64,000 bases of DNA, taken from Metopolophium dirhodum (Eukaryota > Arthropoda > Insecta > Hemiptera > Aphididae). The stretch spans positions 8,437,491 through 8,501,490 of the forward strand of contig NC_083564.1 of NCBI RefSeq assembly GCF_019925205.1. The letters run 5' to 3'. Each line of letters opens with the position of its first letter. The stretch's first letter is position 1. Positions 27,814-40,093 of this stretch are shown piece after piece. The notes below the pieces were generated by a model, which was not told where the DNA came from, searched no databases, and saw nothing but the letters and a program-made list of their open reading frames with translations. The position numbers and the translations under genes are program-made.

Positions 27814-27901
27814 CTGGCCCGATCGAGTTTCACGCACTTCAGCGGTCCATTGGCGACGACGGTCGCTGCTCGCGGACGGTCCAGTAACAGCGCGATTTCA
27901 C
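27814..27901 (-). CDS. Pka-R1: PKA type I regulatory subunit, exon: phosphate-binding cassette of cAMP domain B
   Basis: Short 88-nt exon. It completes the Gly codon (G/GT) and reads GEIALLLDRPRAATVVANGP, then LKCVKLDRA, ending with two bases of an Arg codon. The cassette Glu and Arg (equivalent to Glu324 and Arg333 of RI-alpha) are present. The donor is GTAATG below 27814 and the acceptor is TGTGTTACAG above 27901. The acceptor and the 36 bases before it are duplicated exactly in tandem, so an identical competing acceptor sits 40 nt upstream in the transcript. The inner acceptor gives the conserved protein; the outer one shifts the frame and meets TGA after about 14 codons. Confidence 0.95.
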
Positions 27902-27980
27902 CTGTAACACAATGTTCGGAATAATATTGCGATTACTATACCTGTAACACAATGTTCGGAATAATATTGCGATTACTATA
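27901..27980 (-). repeat. perfect 40-bp tandem duplication carrying a splice acceptor
   Basis: Bases 27901-27940 and 27941-27980 are identical. Each unit includes the acceptor sequence TGTGTTACAG (minus strand) and one exon base. The two acceptors lie exactly 40 nt apart in front of the cAMP-B cassette exon. Confidence 0.97.
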
Positions 27981-28059
27981 TAGTGAGACGCGATCAATTA
28001 GCCCGGCCGCGTTGACGGCGGCGACAGTACACGAGGTCACTGCGATCGCAACGACACGA

Positions 28060-29580
28060 ATAATGTTTTGTGTTTTGCCGTCACTCTATATTATACCGTC
28101 TATATGATGCAGTGCGTGCGCCGCGCCAGATCGATGGCACTATACTCTTACGGTGCGCGACATGTACGTTTGAACTGCAAAATCGATGCGAGTCTCCGCG
28201 GTGGACAATAATACATATTATAATATACACATTACACACACGACGGTCGGTCGGGAAGTAAACAAATTGATCGCATTAGACGCGTCGTGCATACCGGCGG
28301 CGGCGGATGTTGCAGGAGTCCCGCCGGCATCTATATACGTATAGGTGTGTAATAACGCATAATATATAGGAGACGCGGCGAGCGATAATATTCGTAACGA
28401 GCGTAATTTTTCATCGCAGCCGCTGTTCAATTGCAGGCACGGCACTCGGTTTTCCGGACGATTTCGTCGCGTTTCCCCCCCCAGAAACCGTGGACAATTT
28501 CGGGCGGGCGGCGATCATCAGCTGCACGCGGACGAAATACTATTCCGTTGTGACGAGAATTCCGAAATGGACCCGCCGCGACAGATCGACGACGTTACTC
28601 TTACAGGACATGTACACTCGGAAAAAATCGATGTGCGAGTCTCCGGAGCAGGAGAAAATATTGTTATATACGACGATCGGTCGGCAAGTAAATACAAATT
28701 GATAGCATTAGACGCGTCGCGCATACCGAAGCGGATGTTGCTGGAGCCCCCCCACCGGCATCTCCGTGTAGGTGTAACCTATGTGTATAGGATAAGCGGC
28801 GAGCGATAATATATTCGTAACGAGCGTAATTTTTCATCGCAGCCTCGGTTCGGAGTTCAACTCCAGGCACGGCAAACGGTTTTCCGGACGATTTCGTCGC
28901 GTTTCCCCGAAAAACCGCTGAAAATTTCGGGCCGGCGGCGATCATCACGGACTCCATCGTTACGCGCGACACACGGCCGTACACGCTGCACCGAATAATG
29001 GGCCCGCGCAGACGGACGGAAAGCCCCGATATACTTCCGGTGCGACGAGAATTTCAAATTTGATCCGCCGACGCTATTTTTACGGGGCGCGACGTGTACA
29101 TTCGGACAAAATCGATGTGCGAGTCTCCGAAGCGGGACAAAATATTGTTATATACGACGATCGGTCGGCAAGTAAATACAAATTGATAGCATTAGACGCG
29201 TCGTATTATTGGAGCCCCGTCGACAAACAGTTATAATAGGAACCGCGGCGAGCGATCATATTATATACGTAACGAGCGTAATTTTTCACCGCAGCCGAGT
29301 TTCAATTGCAGGCGCGAACGACGATCGGCAATCGGCACACGGTTTTCCGGACGATTTCATCGCTTCTCCCCCAAACCGTGGACAATTTCGGGAAGGCGGA
29401 TACCAGCAGTGTATGGACTCCATCGTCGCTATACAGGCAATACCTATGATATGCGGTGCACACTGCAGCACGGGCTAGGAGAAGCCGAGACGATAAGACT
29501 CGGTGGTATATTCCTCCGGTGTGGCAGCTACGATATAGTTTAAAATCGGATCCGCCGACGACGAACATAGTTACGTGTTA
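28060..29580. repeat. GC/CpG-rich tandem array, three diverged units plus a partial fourth
   Basis: Three units of roughly 430-480 bp within the PKA-R1 intron. Shared blocks are: the core ending attagacgcgtcg near 28244-28288, 28674-28719 and 29157-29203; gcggcgagcga...taacgagcgtaatttttca near 28375, 28796 and 29245; and gttttccggacgatttc near 28448, 28878 and 29341. A partial fourth start (tccgccgacgac) is near 29548. The composition contrasts sharply with the surrounding AT-rich intron. No known protein or RNA was recognised. Units 2 and 3 share an open plus-strand frame of about 36 codons; unit 1 does not. Confidence 0.85.
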
Positions 29581-29965
29581 CTATCATATCGAACTTATCG
29601 CCGTACGTACGTTTATATAATTTAAGTTATAAATAAATAATATTATAACTCATCTACCACTGTGACGAGATAATCAACACGCGTATCGATGCGCACGCCA
29701 GTGATAGATCGTGCGACCCAAAGGTGACATCGCTCGGCATTATACCGGGTCCTGTGTACCGAAGCGTGTCCGGTATACCGGTCTGTAGCTGACAGTGACA
29801 ACGAGCGCGGCCGACGACATTTCGTCGTATAGTTACAGGCGGGCGCGCACTGATATACTAATACAAACAGTTACTCGCCCTCTCATATTATAGTCTCATG
29901 CACACTTTTATCCGTTAATATTACTGCTTTTCCTTCTATAATGTATTGCTGACTGTAGGCAAATA

Positions 29966-30376
29966 CAGGGGTGCCATTTGGGGTATCGCAGGGTATACAT
30001 TGGCGGCACTATTTTTCGACACATCATATTGGCCTGCCTTAATTTCATGAGGCGCCGTTGCCCGATGTATCAGTTAAATTTAATTAATTGAAATAATTAA
30101 TATAAGATAAATAAAGGGATGTACATAGAGACACTTGGATATTAAAGATATAGAAAGAAAATGTATATTAATATGAATAATGATATTATGTAGTTATCGG
30201 TGTTACCACTTAAAATATTAATTATTTTTTATGCCTAATAGTACCTAAGGTTATAGAAATAACTCATACATCGCTACATTTCAATTTTCATCGTTATAAC
30301 TGTGGCCTGGTGGTAGAAAAATGTGGCCTGGTAAAAAATTTGGCAGCTCTATTTTAAAACTGAAATGGCACCCCTG
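29966..30376. mobile_element. hAT-like MITE with near-perfect 8-bp target duplication
   Basis: Termini are CAGGGGTGCCATTT at 29966 and its inverse (aaatggcacccctg) ending at 30376. The flanking 8-mers are ggcaaata (29958-29965) and ggaaaata (30377-30384), 7 of 8 identical. TIRs beginning CAGGG with an 8-bp duplication are characteristic of the hAT superfamily. The 411-bp body has no transposase frame, so it is non-autonomous. It lies in the PKA-R1 intron between the two domain B exons. Confidence 0.85.
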
Positions 30377-31429
30377 GGAAAATATATATTATCTTTTATA
30401 CTATTCAAGGAGCGGCATGTATATAGCGATAAAAACTTAATTTTTCAAACGTGGACCACCATTTTGTTTTTCTGTAAATTGTTTAGCAAATGATTTTTTT
30501 GAAAAATTTGATACATCTAAATCGAAATTTGGTCAAATATAAAATATATGTAATATTTTGTATAATACCTACTTACTAAACCTGAATAATAAAAAAATAT
30601 AAAATGATAAATTATTAATTTGACTTTCTATAATTTTCGAATTATCGTTATCTAACCCACATCATAAGACAAACCATCGTGTGGACTGTTATATATCCTC
30701 GGTACGAAATTTACTAATTTAGAAACTACACATTTGATTTTCGATTTAATCATCTGCTTAACAACTTACAAAAAAAATAAGGTAGATCTCATTTGCAATA
30801 AATATGTCAATGTCATCGCAGGAAATACTTTAAATGGCATACATATTATAAATTATAATGTAAGTATGTGAAAATATATACTTATATAATATGATATTTA
30901 AATAATAAATACAATTAAAAATGTCAATATTTGGAATGATTAAATTCAGCATAAAACGGGAATGATCGAGTCTGTTGAATAACTATGTGACAGAGGGTGT
31001 ATTGGCCGCGGATTAATATTTTTATTGTATCATTCAGCATTTGTGTAAAAAAAAAAAAAATAATGTCAAAGGTTCTTGATTTCTGTTGGACTAATAATAC
31101 TACGACGAAACTATTTTAGGATTGGCGCATTATAATGCCACCGAGACGTGCAAAAGGAAGATATTACAATCGATGGAGTAATATAATGTCAAACAATAGA
31201 AGACTTGGGTCAGTGTCATCACCCATAAATTATATATATATATAAAGTGAACAGGCTTAACAGGTTTATTGCGGACTTAGGAAAAATGGTTTTTCGTCGA
31301 TGACAGCCTGCAGGTGACACTTTTTTCTCGCCCCCGTCGGAAAAATTCTAAATATTCTACCAGTAATTAAGACAGATAGACATAAATTATACATATACAA
31401 AAACGTATGCATTATAATATAATATGACA

Positions 31430-31935
31430 TGACGGACGGACGACAGTACATATTATTATAATATCGTAACTGTTATCGTACTCTACGGTCCGCCGTGGGA
31501 ATATGCGTACCGGTACATCTCGTGCACGACTGTATCGACGACACCGGTGTGATGATATAAATTATAATAATAATTGATGGACGGCACGCGACATGGAGCC
31601 ACGGGGGTAACGATTGACTTATTATTATCACACGACTTTTGCACGCCACTTTCGCATGTACGAACACGTACGTACACTGCACGGAGCGGCCCGCGTATAT
31701 GCACATATCCGTCCCGGCACGTTATATCCGGGTGGGTGGTCGGGTGGACGGGCGGGCAAGAGGCGTGGGCGGGAGGGTAAGAGGCGTTGTGCGAAGACGA
31801 GGGTGGGTCTAGAGGAAGGACTAGAGCGGAGTCGATAATTTTATTCCTACACCCTCCATCGTAGTTCGAGCTTTACTTCCCGCGAAACGCAACCGTCGGC
31901 GGTCTCGTTAACTCGAGTGCGTTATCGTCGCATAT
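31430..31935. other. GC/CpG-rich intronic island
   Basis: A GC-rich block just downstream (in transcription) of the domain B exon at 32058-32261. Several overlapping short frames exist on both strands, none with recognisable homology. The composition resembles that of promoters or conserved non-coding DNA in AT-rich insect genomes, but no defined motif supports that. Confidence 0.3.
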
Positions 31936-31964
31936 ACATCTTTATATTTAAATTGTGTACGTAT

Positions 31965-32038
31965 ATATAAATATATATATATTTATTTATATATAATATA
32001 TATTATGTATGTGTGTGTGTATGTGTGTGTGTGCGCGT
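31965..32038. repeat. AT-rich and TG-rich simple repeat next to a splice donor
   Basis: An (AT)n-like tract is followed by (TG)n, ending about 20 bp from the donor of the domain B exon. On the minus strand it lies at the start of the intron as a CA-rich stretch. Confidence 0.8.
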
Positions 32039-32057
32039 ATACATAAAATATACATAC

Positions 32058-32261
32058 CAAAATAGTCGGACGGCGCGAGTCTGCCGACTTCGATCAGAGT
32101 CTCTCCTTCGACCCGCTGCTGTAGGACGAGCGCCGTTCCTTCGACGATTATGTAAAAATCGTCTCCTTGTTCGCCTTGTCTGACAATCGTTTCGCCGTCG
32201 TCGAACGACACGGGTTCCAGCGCATCGGCCACGGTCAGTCTCTCCCATTTGTCTAGACTCT
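32058..32261 (-). CDS. Pka-R1: PKA type I regulatory subunit, exon: start of cAMP-binding domain B
   Basis: 204 nt, entering with two bases of the split Glu codon and leaving with one base of a Gly codon. The acceptor is GTGTTCGCAG above 32261 and the donor is GTATGT below 32058. The translation runs ESLDKWERLTVADALEPV, then FDDGETIVRQGEQGDDFYII and EVGRLAPSDYFG. The Trp in SLDKWERL is the conserved residue that caps cAMP in site A (Trp260 in mammalian RI-alpha). QGEQGDDFYIIVEG is the cNMP-binding hallmark of domain B. An apparent longer reading frame upstream of the acceptor is intron read-through. Confidence 0.97.
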
Positions 32262-32609
32262 CTGCGAACACACACACACGCAAAATGCTGTTGTAAGATA
32301 GATGGCAAAGATAAAACCTAATAATACAAAGTAGACAACCCGCATACTGTGATAAATTGACAGATACATTACTTATTTGAAGACAAATAAACAAAAACCA
32401 AATAATTTTTTTAGTAACCCATAAGATCAATGAAAAATAACAGTGATTCCTATTATTACCTCAACCATTAAAATATGACATGCATTAGAACAAATTAGAA
32501 GATTAAACAACATTTTAAATACACAAAAATAATTTTATTACGATGCAATTAAAAAAAAAACTTGGTAAGTTGTTTAGCTATATAGTAAATGGTTTCGGGT
32601 GTAGGTATA

Positions 32610-33110
32610 CGTCGCCACTGAATAGGTCACTGTAATGGATGTGTTAAATTTGAATCCAACGAGCAAAATGGGAAACACCAGAATTTTTTATTACCTAGTA
32701 ATTCAGTAGGGTTGAACTTTTTTTTGGCAAACACATTGCCAATATCATATATCACTGTCATTTACTGATAGGTAGGCCTATCACGACGCGCGACGTACAG
32801 TAGAACGCGCGGGTGTAAATAGATCCGTAGTACAGTAATAGATTAAAATTAATTAAAATATTTTGAAAAATCCATTATGTATATATACAGAAAACGGTAA
32901 AATTAATATTTTATGAAAATTTAAAATTTCTACGAATAATATATTTTAAATTACAACAACAGAACAAAAATTGATTGAGGAGAAATCGTAATTTTACGTT
33001 TGAATACCTAGGTAGTTATCCAATTTCGTCAAAATTAGAACTTCTAATGTTTATTTACAAAACCGTGGCCAAGTGTATTTTCAATACTTTTTAATTTCTG
33101 TAAGAACAGC
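32610..33110 (-). repeat. copy of a dispersed repeat family (inverted relative to the 5.5-6.5 kb copy)
   Basis: The inverse of 32617-32660 reads ATTCAAATTTAACAC, then ATCCATTACAGTGACC, matching 6497-6532. Downstream, aattacaacaa...aaattgattga...gagaaaatcg-type text also matches the copy near 15950. Boundaries are approximate. Confidence 0.6.
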
Positions 33111-33918
33111 TTATGAAGAACTATTATGTATTGAATTGTTTAAGCTTTTTGACTTGAAAACAAAATGTCATTATTATTATTCTACACAAATGGAAATTGG
33201 AAATGTCTATAAAATATAAAAAATTGAAATGAAAGAAAATAATTTTAAAATTATATCGTGTCTAGAAAATACTAGTATAAATATCTGGTGAAAATATCAA
33301 GTCTTTACAGTTACGTATTTTTGGATAGGTAACAATAAAAAAACAAAACAAAATCGACAGTCAATATTAATTCTGTTTTTCCGTAATTTTTTTTTAGTTT
33401 TTCCCATATATCTTGAAAAGTATTTGGAATTTTTATTAGAAATTACAAACTAGAACAATTTTTTTTCTCAAAACCACTCACTATTGAAGTTTGAAGAGTT
33501 TTTTCTGGTCTAAATGTGTCAATCATCGATCGCACCCGTAACAGAAATATATATATATAATAAATAGGTCGGACGTATTATTAATCGAATGGTAATTAAT
33601 GGTTTTAATAAAGTAGGTACAGAAACAGCCGAACGACATTTAATATGTTTTCAAAGCGCCCCGTCCCATCGGGTTGATATTTATCAACGATCTACACCCA
33701 GCCCATATCGTGCAGGCATTTCGCATTAAGTGAGCTTTCGGATGAACAGAGTTCAATCAAACGATAGTAGTAATAATCATACCGTTGGTAAATATCAGCG
33801 TTTGCTGACACTTGTATAATATGGTACAACGAAATATGACTACACAAAGGAGTGATTTTTGGGGGAGATGAGCAAGAAAGTACAAACCAATAACGTTTGT
33901 GTGCAGTAAATTATGATA

Positions 33919-33975
33919 TACCGGGTATAATATAATATACCGGGTATAATATAATATACTGTGTATAATATAATA
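33919..33975. repeat. 19-bp tandem repeat, three copies
   Basis: Three successive copies of a unit beginning taccgggtataatata; the third has ccggg changed to ctgtg. It is intronic. Confidence 0.85.
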
Positions 33976-34173
33976 TTTTATGTAGGTACTTGACGGTTTC
34001 CAACCGTATTTGATTCCACGGAAATTATTTACAAATTGCAGCATGCAGACTCATCGCCGGCAACGGCTTTGAAGTCATAATTTTCATTTACGGGTTTGGC
34101 GACAATTTAGTATCTAAGTATTGTATTAGAAAACATACAATTCGATTATTCGTCTACGCGTTAACGCAAATAT

Positions 34174-34202
34174 GTTATTATTATTATTATTATTATTATA
34201 TT
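34174..34202. repeat. (TTA)n microsatellite
   Basis: About nine consecutive tta/att triplets in the 12-kb intron. Confidence 0.85.
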
Positions 34203-37200
34203 AACGCTATTCAACAAATTTTCTCACGCGCGAAACTCAGACAACACTAAAAATATATCTTATTAACAATTCCCGAGAATTCGTTACCTATCCTACAGTA
34301 GCAGTTCTGTTCGTGGTTTAATTTCGTTCAGACAAATCCACCTACGTTACAACAAATGTATTTAGAAATAAAGATCACGTTCGGGACCCGTATAAGACTA
34401 GCTAGACTTAACATCCCTTATTTTGTTTTCCCCGCAGAAAACACCAGGCTAAAGTTAATATAACTCTCGGGTTTATAGTTTTTACATACAACCGAAAGTT
34501 TAATATATTTTTCTCGCTTTTCCGTTGTGTATGTATATTATCGTACATTTTTATAAATGCCAATGAACGAAACGGCGAATACAAATTGTTGTTCTCTTGA
34601 CACATTTTTTTTCATGCTCGTTCGAAAAATTAATATTCAGGAAATTCATTTGGAATAAAATCAAAATCGAGAAGTAATTATCGCCGAACAATAGACAATT
34701 TTTCAATTAAAATTAGTTTCATAAAAATAAATGAGAAATATAATTATAATTATATATTATATATATGTAGCGGTAAAAGTTTAAGCTTGTAGGCATTTCG
34801 TTATTACTTGTATTTAAAAATATTTTGCATTTAAACACATTTTAAAAGCGTAAAGACCCGGAATACCCAATTCGTATGAATATTTAATTAAAATTAAAAA
34901 TTAATGAAGAAATATCTGTTATTTGCAATAATAATAATAAAAAACAAAACGTAATAAGTAGACTCGTCCACTGCAGTAAACAGTTCATCAATTGGTCGCA
35001 ATTCGATACGATAGATACCAACATCGAGATATGTATCAAATGATAAATAAGTGTTTGTTTGAGGGTGCGTTATATGCAGTGGATTTGTTGATTTTGATTT
35101 CGAAATTTGGAACATTTTCAACAAGTACGGTCACTTAGGTGGAGTTTACAAAATATAACAAAAACTAAATACGTATATGAACGCAAATTGACCTAAAATT
35201 GAACTATATTATTATTATTGGTGTATGTGATTGCAATATTATACCATGGTATAACATAGAAAACCGTAATAATTGACGTTATTATTGTGCTATATAAATC
35301 AATACCGTGGGTCTTGTCTCACACAACGGAGCATTAACAACCATTAATTATTATAAACTAGATTTATTTATGATAATTGTATATTATTTTGAATTTTCCC
35401 TCAAAGATCTTTCACGGATTTCCGAACCCGATTTGTGTATAATTTTTAATATCGAAGCGATTCGGTGCACATACTTAAAAAAAACTCGAAAAAAGTATGA
35501 AAGCGATATAATGTATTTTTTTATTTTAAAAAAACGCAAGTAATTACTACCCATATTAATAGCATAGAAGAAAAGAATACTAAATTATTATTTTTTGTTA
35601 TTTATTATTTATTATTATTTCGTATAACTTTCACCGTCAAATAATACTGTATCACGGTACCGATTAGATATATAAGTAGTACGAATAAAAAACAAAATTT
35701 TAATTTTTAAAACCACTCATATAGTATTTCACACGTAATGCGTGTATTGTGTGAGAGCATATTATTATACAACACACTTATAACATAATACAATTATTCA
35801 AATAATATCAACGAATTAATTATGCAGTATATATAGTGTTGGTGATGAAATGACATTGATTACCAAAGTTTTAATGATGCTTGCTTTAAAATATAATATT
35901 ATATAGTGTTATACATTATAAATATCTTAATATCTGATACATAAAAGAAAACTATCCATTATAGGTGTTGTGTTATTAATAAGGTAATTTAATATTAAAT
36001 TTAAGCATCAAATAATATGCAAAAACGATTAATCAACCTTATCTTTGTGTAAGCAAGGCGTATTGCCTTTAATATACAAAGTCGTGCAAGTGTGAAAGAC
36101 AAGTAAGTAGTATGGGTAGGTTAGCGTAAAAAACCTACGTTATTTTTTAAAAATAATTTATAAAACCTAATTGTTGATAACAAGTTCTAACCAACGTGTT
36201 CGTAATAATAATAATAATAATTTTACGTTATAGTGTGTTGTACGGTACACGACGCATGCGTGTTCAGGATTTTCTTTCATGTACATCTAAAGGTTTTTAC
36301 AATTTTTCATCATCATATAACATTATAATAATTAATCATATAAGGTGTTTTCTAAAAAAACGATAATGTGCAAACGAAACCATGTTGTTCTACGGCGTTA
36401 AAATAATTATTTCCATTGTATACACCAGGTTTTGTTGTTTTTGCCTCCCACGAACAAAAACAATATCCAAAAGACCGCGCGATGGATCCGTTCTTAATTT
36501 TTATTTTCCAAGGGTAAACCCTTATAATTATGGTTTTTCTTTCTTTTTATTCGTCGCCGTGACCATTAGCCCTTAACAAAGATGAATGAATCTATTTCTT
36601 AAACGTAGAGCGGTCGGGGGGGGGGGGGATGATACGCTTTAATTATACACTATCCACCCTCACTTTGCTGCTGTGCAAACGAAAGCTAAATTTCCCCCGT
36701 CATTAATGAGGGTTAAATGTACAATTTACATTAATCAATACAACGCGAAAAAATCTGGATCAAGGTTTTAACTAGCCATGTAATAATAATCTTGACATTT
36801 AGAATGAAAAAAATACTACAACGGCCTTTGGCAGTATCATTTTCATTTTTATCGTTGGCCGTTGGCATTTCAAAAAATCATCAACTTTTATGGCATATTG
36901 TCGCCAGGCATTTATTTGTTCGGTCAAGCTGCATAAGTAAGTTATATTAAATTTAATCATTTTGGCAGATATTATTTAGTTTTTATTTTCTTACAGTTAT
37001 TGAATTTTCAAAAAATTTAAAATGGTACAATAATAACATATTGGAAAGCATTTTGTTTTTTTTTTACAACCTGTATAAATTATATTAAATTGATAATATT
37101 TTTTAAATATAAATCGTTCAAAAAAAATAAATAAAACATACATTTTTACTTACTTTTTATACTTAAATCAAAATAAAATATGTGTTCAATTTTATTATGT

Positions 37201-39557
37201 ATTTATACTTGGCAAGAATTTTTTCAAAGGTTTTTTTTTTTCATTTAAAATTGAATTTCTATTTTGTAATATTTATTTTTGGTCTTTATAAAAAATGTGT
37301 AATTCCTAATAAATTATAACTTAAGAAACTGAAAACTAGAAAAATTATTATATTTAATTTAATTCATCAATTTAATAATATCATTAACGGAAACCTTTTA
37401 AATGATCCTTAGGTGAGATTTTATATAAATAAATACGTCAAATATTTGTGTTTATATTATTAGTATTTTCATTTTGATTATTTTATTTTTACAGGGAGGT
37501 TCATTAATGTGTTTATTGAGTATGATTGTGAAACAAGTAAAATATGTATTTATTCTGTTTATGCAAATTCAATTTTTTTTAAAACCCTTTAAATTATATA
37601 AGACGTGTTAAAAATATCTACAATGTTTACAGTACGTGAACAAACAAAATTAGTATTTGCAATGTAGAAAGCAAAAATCTGAGTTGAAAAAAACTGTAAA
37701 GTACACAGTGTATACAATGGTTAACTTTTACATGCATATATATAGCTATATTCGTTCAAAAAAATCTTTCAACTTCTTGTTTTGATAAAAATAATACTAT
37801 ATTTCGTAAAGTATAGTACATATAAGACAATGCAGATATTTTGTTCAAATAAAAAAAATTTATCGCGTTATAATATTATTGAATTGGTGCCTAAAATAAG
37901 TACCTATTTTATATTTTTTTATTTTTAATTATATAGAATAACAAATTGATAAACATATGTGTCACAATACCATATAAAAATTCTATCATTATTATTATAT
38001 AAATATTTTATTAGCTATTATTTTTTTTACCAAATTTCCTGTTCTATATACATATAACGATAAATCTAAACGATTAATAACAATGTTAGAAATTTCAACT
38101 CATTTTTAACACGTTAAGTCAATAGAGAAAAATGTAAGTTAATTCTAAAACTAAATGTTACATTTATTTATTTAACTTGTAAAATGGTTTATAAATGGAT
38201 TATAATATTAGAAAAAAAATTAACTTAACGTGACTATAAAATGTATTTAGGAATAAGTACCTAACTGCTATCATGGACAAAAATTTAACTAGGTACCTAA
38301 GTTAGAAAAGTACTTGAAAAAGTAGCTCGTTATGTAACTTAACTTTTTAACTCAATTTTTCCAAGGCATAGTAAGGCACTAAAATATACGAAAATGTTGA
38401 CTAAAATAAGTAACACATAAGTATTGTAAAGTAAATTACTCATTTCATTCCAAAATGTATCCTAAAATGAAAGTTTGTATAAATATATTTATTTATTTAT
38501 TTATATATATTTTGAGAGTACATTTTAAGAGTATTAACTCTTGTAATTATCACTTCATTACGTAAAAAAATAAGTATGATAGGTACATATTTATAAAACT
38601 TATTTTACTATCCTATTGGCGACTACCTACGCGTTTTAAATAATTTCGTCAAAAAAAAAAAAAAAACTAAAATATATTTAATATTACATTTTAAACTGTT
38701 GTAAAACGTATTATGAAGTTTTATAAATTAAGAGTAGATACATGATAAGTTCTTATATATATAGTTAACTAATCGAAAACTTAATATAACATGAAACAGG
38801 ATATATTTAAAAGGCATCAAATTAAACTAAAGAAAACTCATTCAAACTTTTAGTTTCACAACTAAATAAAACAATTAAAAAAAAAAAAACTGTGTAGCTT
38901 AAGAACATTATAATTAATACAGAATAATATTTACTCATTGACTCTAAGTATGTTGAAAAATAACAAGAGGTCATCCTTTAAACTACCCAAATGATTGTCA
39001 ATGTTTCATACCTACTATCTAATAAACTATTCAATATACTATTATAAAATATAGTAAATATATCAAATATAATAAAAAAAATGTATTTGTGTTACCATGC
39101 CGTTACAAAAACTGTTGCTTATCTAATTATTAAAAATTAAAGCTACATATGGTATGCAAAATTTACTAAATGTTTCGGTCTATTTATATTAGTTATGTAT
39201 AAATATCATCATATATATCTATATTATATAAGTGTTTGTAGAATCGAATTTAACACAAATATAAAATTAATATTTTTACACAAGTACTAATTTATTTACG
39301 TAAAATCAGAGTAACTAGGTCACACAATAATACATGATACGTACTATTCAAGAAAAATACTAAATAATAACTCATAATAAAAGTATACTTTTCAATATAT
39401 ATAACGTTTACTTTGTAAAGCTAAATTTTAATTATTTTCTACTTAATTTTATTCATACAATGTACATACAAAGTATTTGCCTTTATATTTTCATTAAAAT
39501 ATACATAAAGACAAACTCTTTTTTAATCGTATTAAATTCGTGAATATTAAAATTAAA

Positions 39558-39770
39558 CTTTTTTTGTTGTTCGACCCTTGGCAACATGCTCCATTGGGTG
39601 CGTGAGGGTTATGGTTGGTACGGTTGAAACATGTATATTATGTGGGACAAGGATTCGACACCAAGAATCGGGTAGGTCACCCATCCGAGAGCCAGCGACT
39701 CCGGACGATGCTTGACCGCAGCACATACTAGTGATTGCGGCCAACTACCGTGCCACGCCATCGCCAGCCC
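39558..39770 (-). mobile_element. probable 5S rRNA-derived SINE
   Basis: On the minus strand, 39717-39675 contains TCAAGCATCGTC and GGATGGGTGACC with spacing as in the 5S rRNA internal promoter (box A to box C). The copy ends in an A-rich tail (plus-strand ctttttttgttgtt at 39558). It is GC-richer than its surroundings. A sequence resembling a tRNA B box (TGTCGAATCC) lies further 3', so a composite origin is possible. The 63-codon reading frame crossing it is fortuitous. Confidence 0.6.
39675..39717 (-). promoter_or_regulatory. 5S-like internal Pol III promoter remnant within the SINE
   Basis: This block carries the 5S-like AAGCATCGTC and GGATGGGTGACC words described for the SINE. Whether it still promotes transcription is unknown. 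Confidence 0.45.
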
Positions 39771-40093
39771 TCTTTAATTAAATTATATAAAATGTAGATA
39801 GTAAAGAGTTATGGAGCTATTAATTTTAAAATTATTAATCACGAAAATACTTTATTTTGCAGAACAAAAAAATTATGTTTTTAAAGTGGTTTCTTATAAC
39901 TCGAACAGTTCTATACAGAAACTCTAAATTGTAAATTTAACAAAGATTAAACCTTTGAAAAGTCATTATTTGAATAACTAACAATTTTCTGGAAACCCAA
40001 ACCTCAAAGTAACAGCGAAGGAACGTCGTTAGAGCAACTCCGATTTGATACCTACCAATATTAAGTATATTATTACCTAATATAAGTTTGTAA

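Larger units (their letters stand above)
27902..32057 (-). other. PKA-R1 intron inside cAMP domain B (4156 bp)
   Basis: GT-AG intron interrupting the Gly of FGE. It holds the duplicated acceptor, the GC-rich tandem array, a hAT-like MITE and a CpG-rich island, making it the most structured intron of the gene. Confidence 0.9.

Noticed and set aside
31987..32430. 147-codon minus-strand frame including the domain B exon
   Set aside because: The parts before SLDKWERL and after SDYFG are intron read-through; splice sites at 32261 and 32058 match the RI family exactly.
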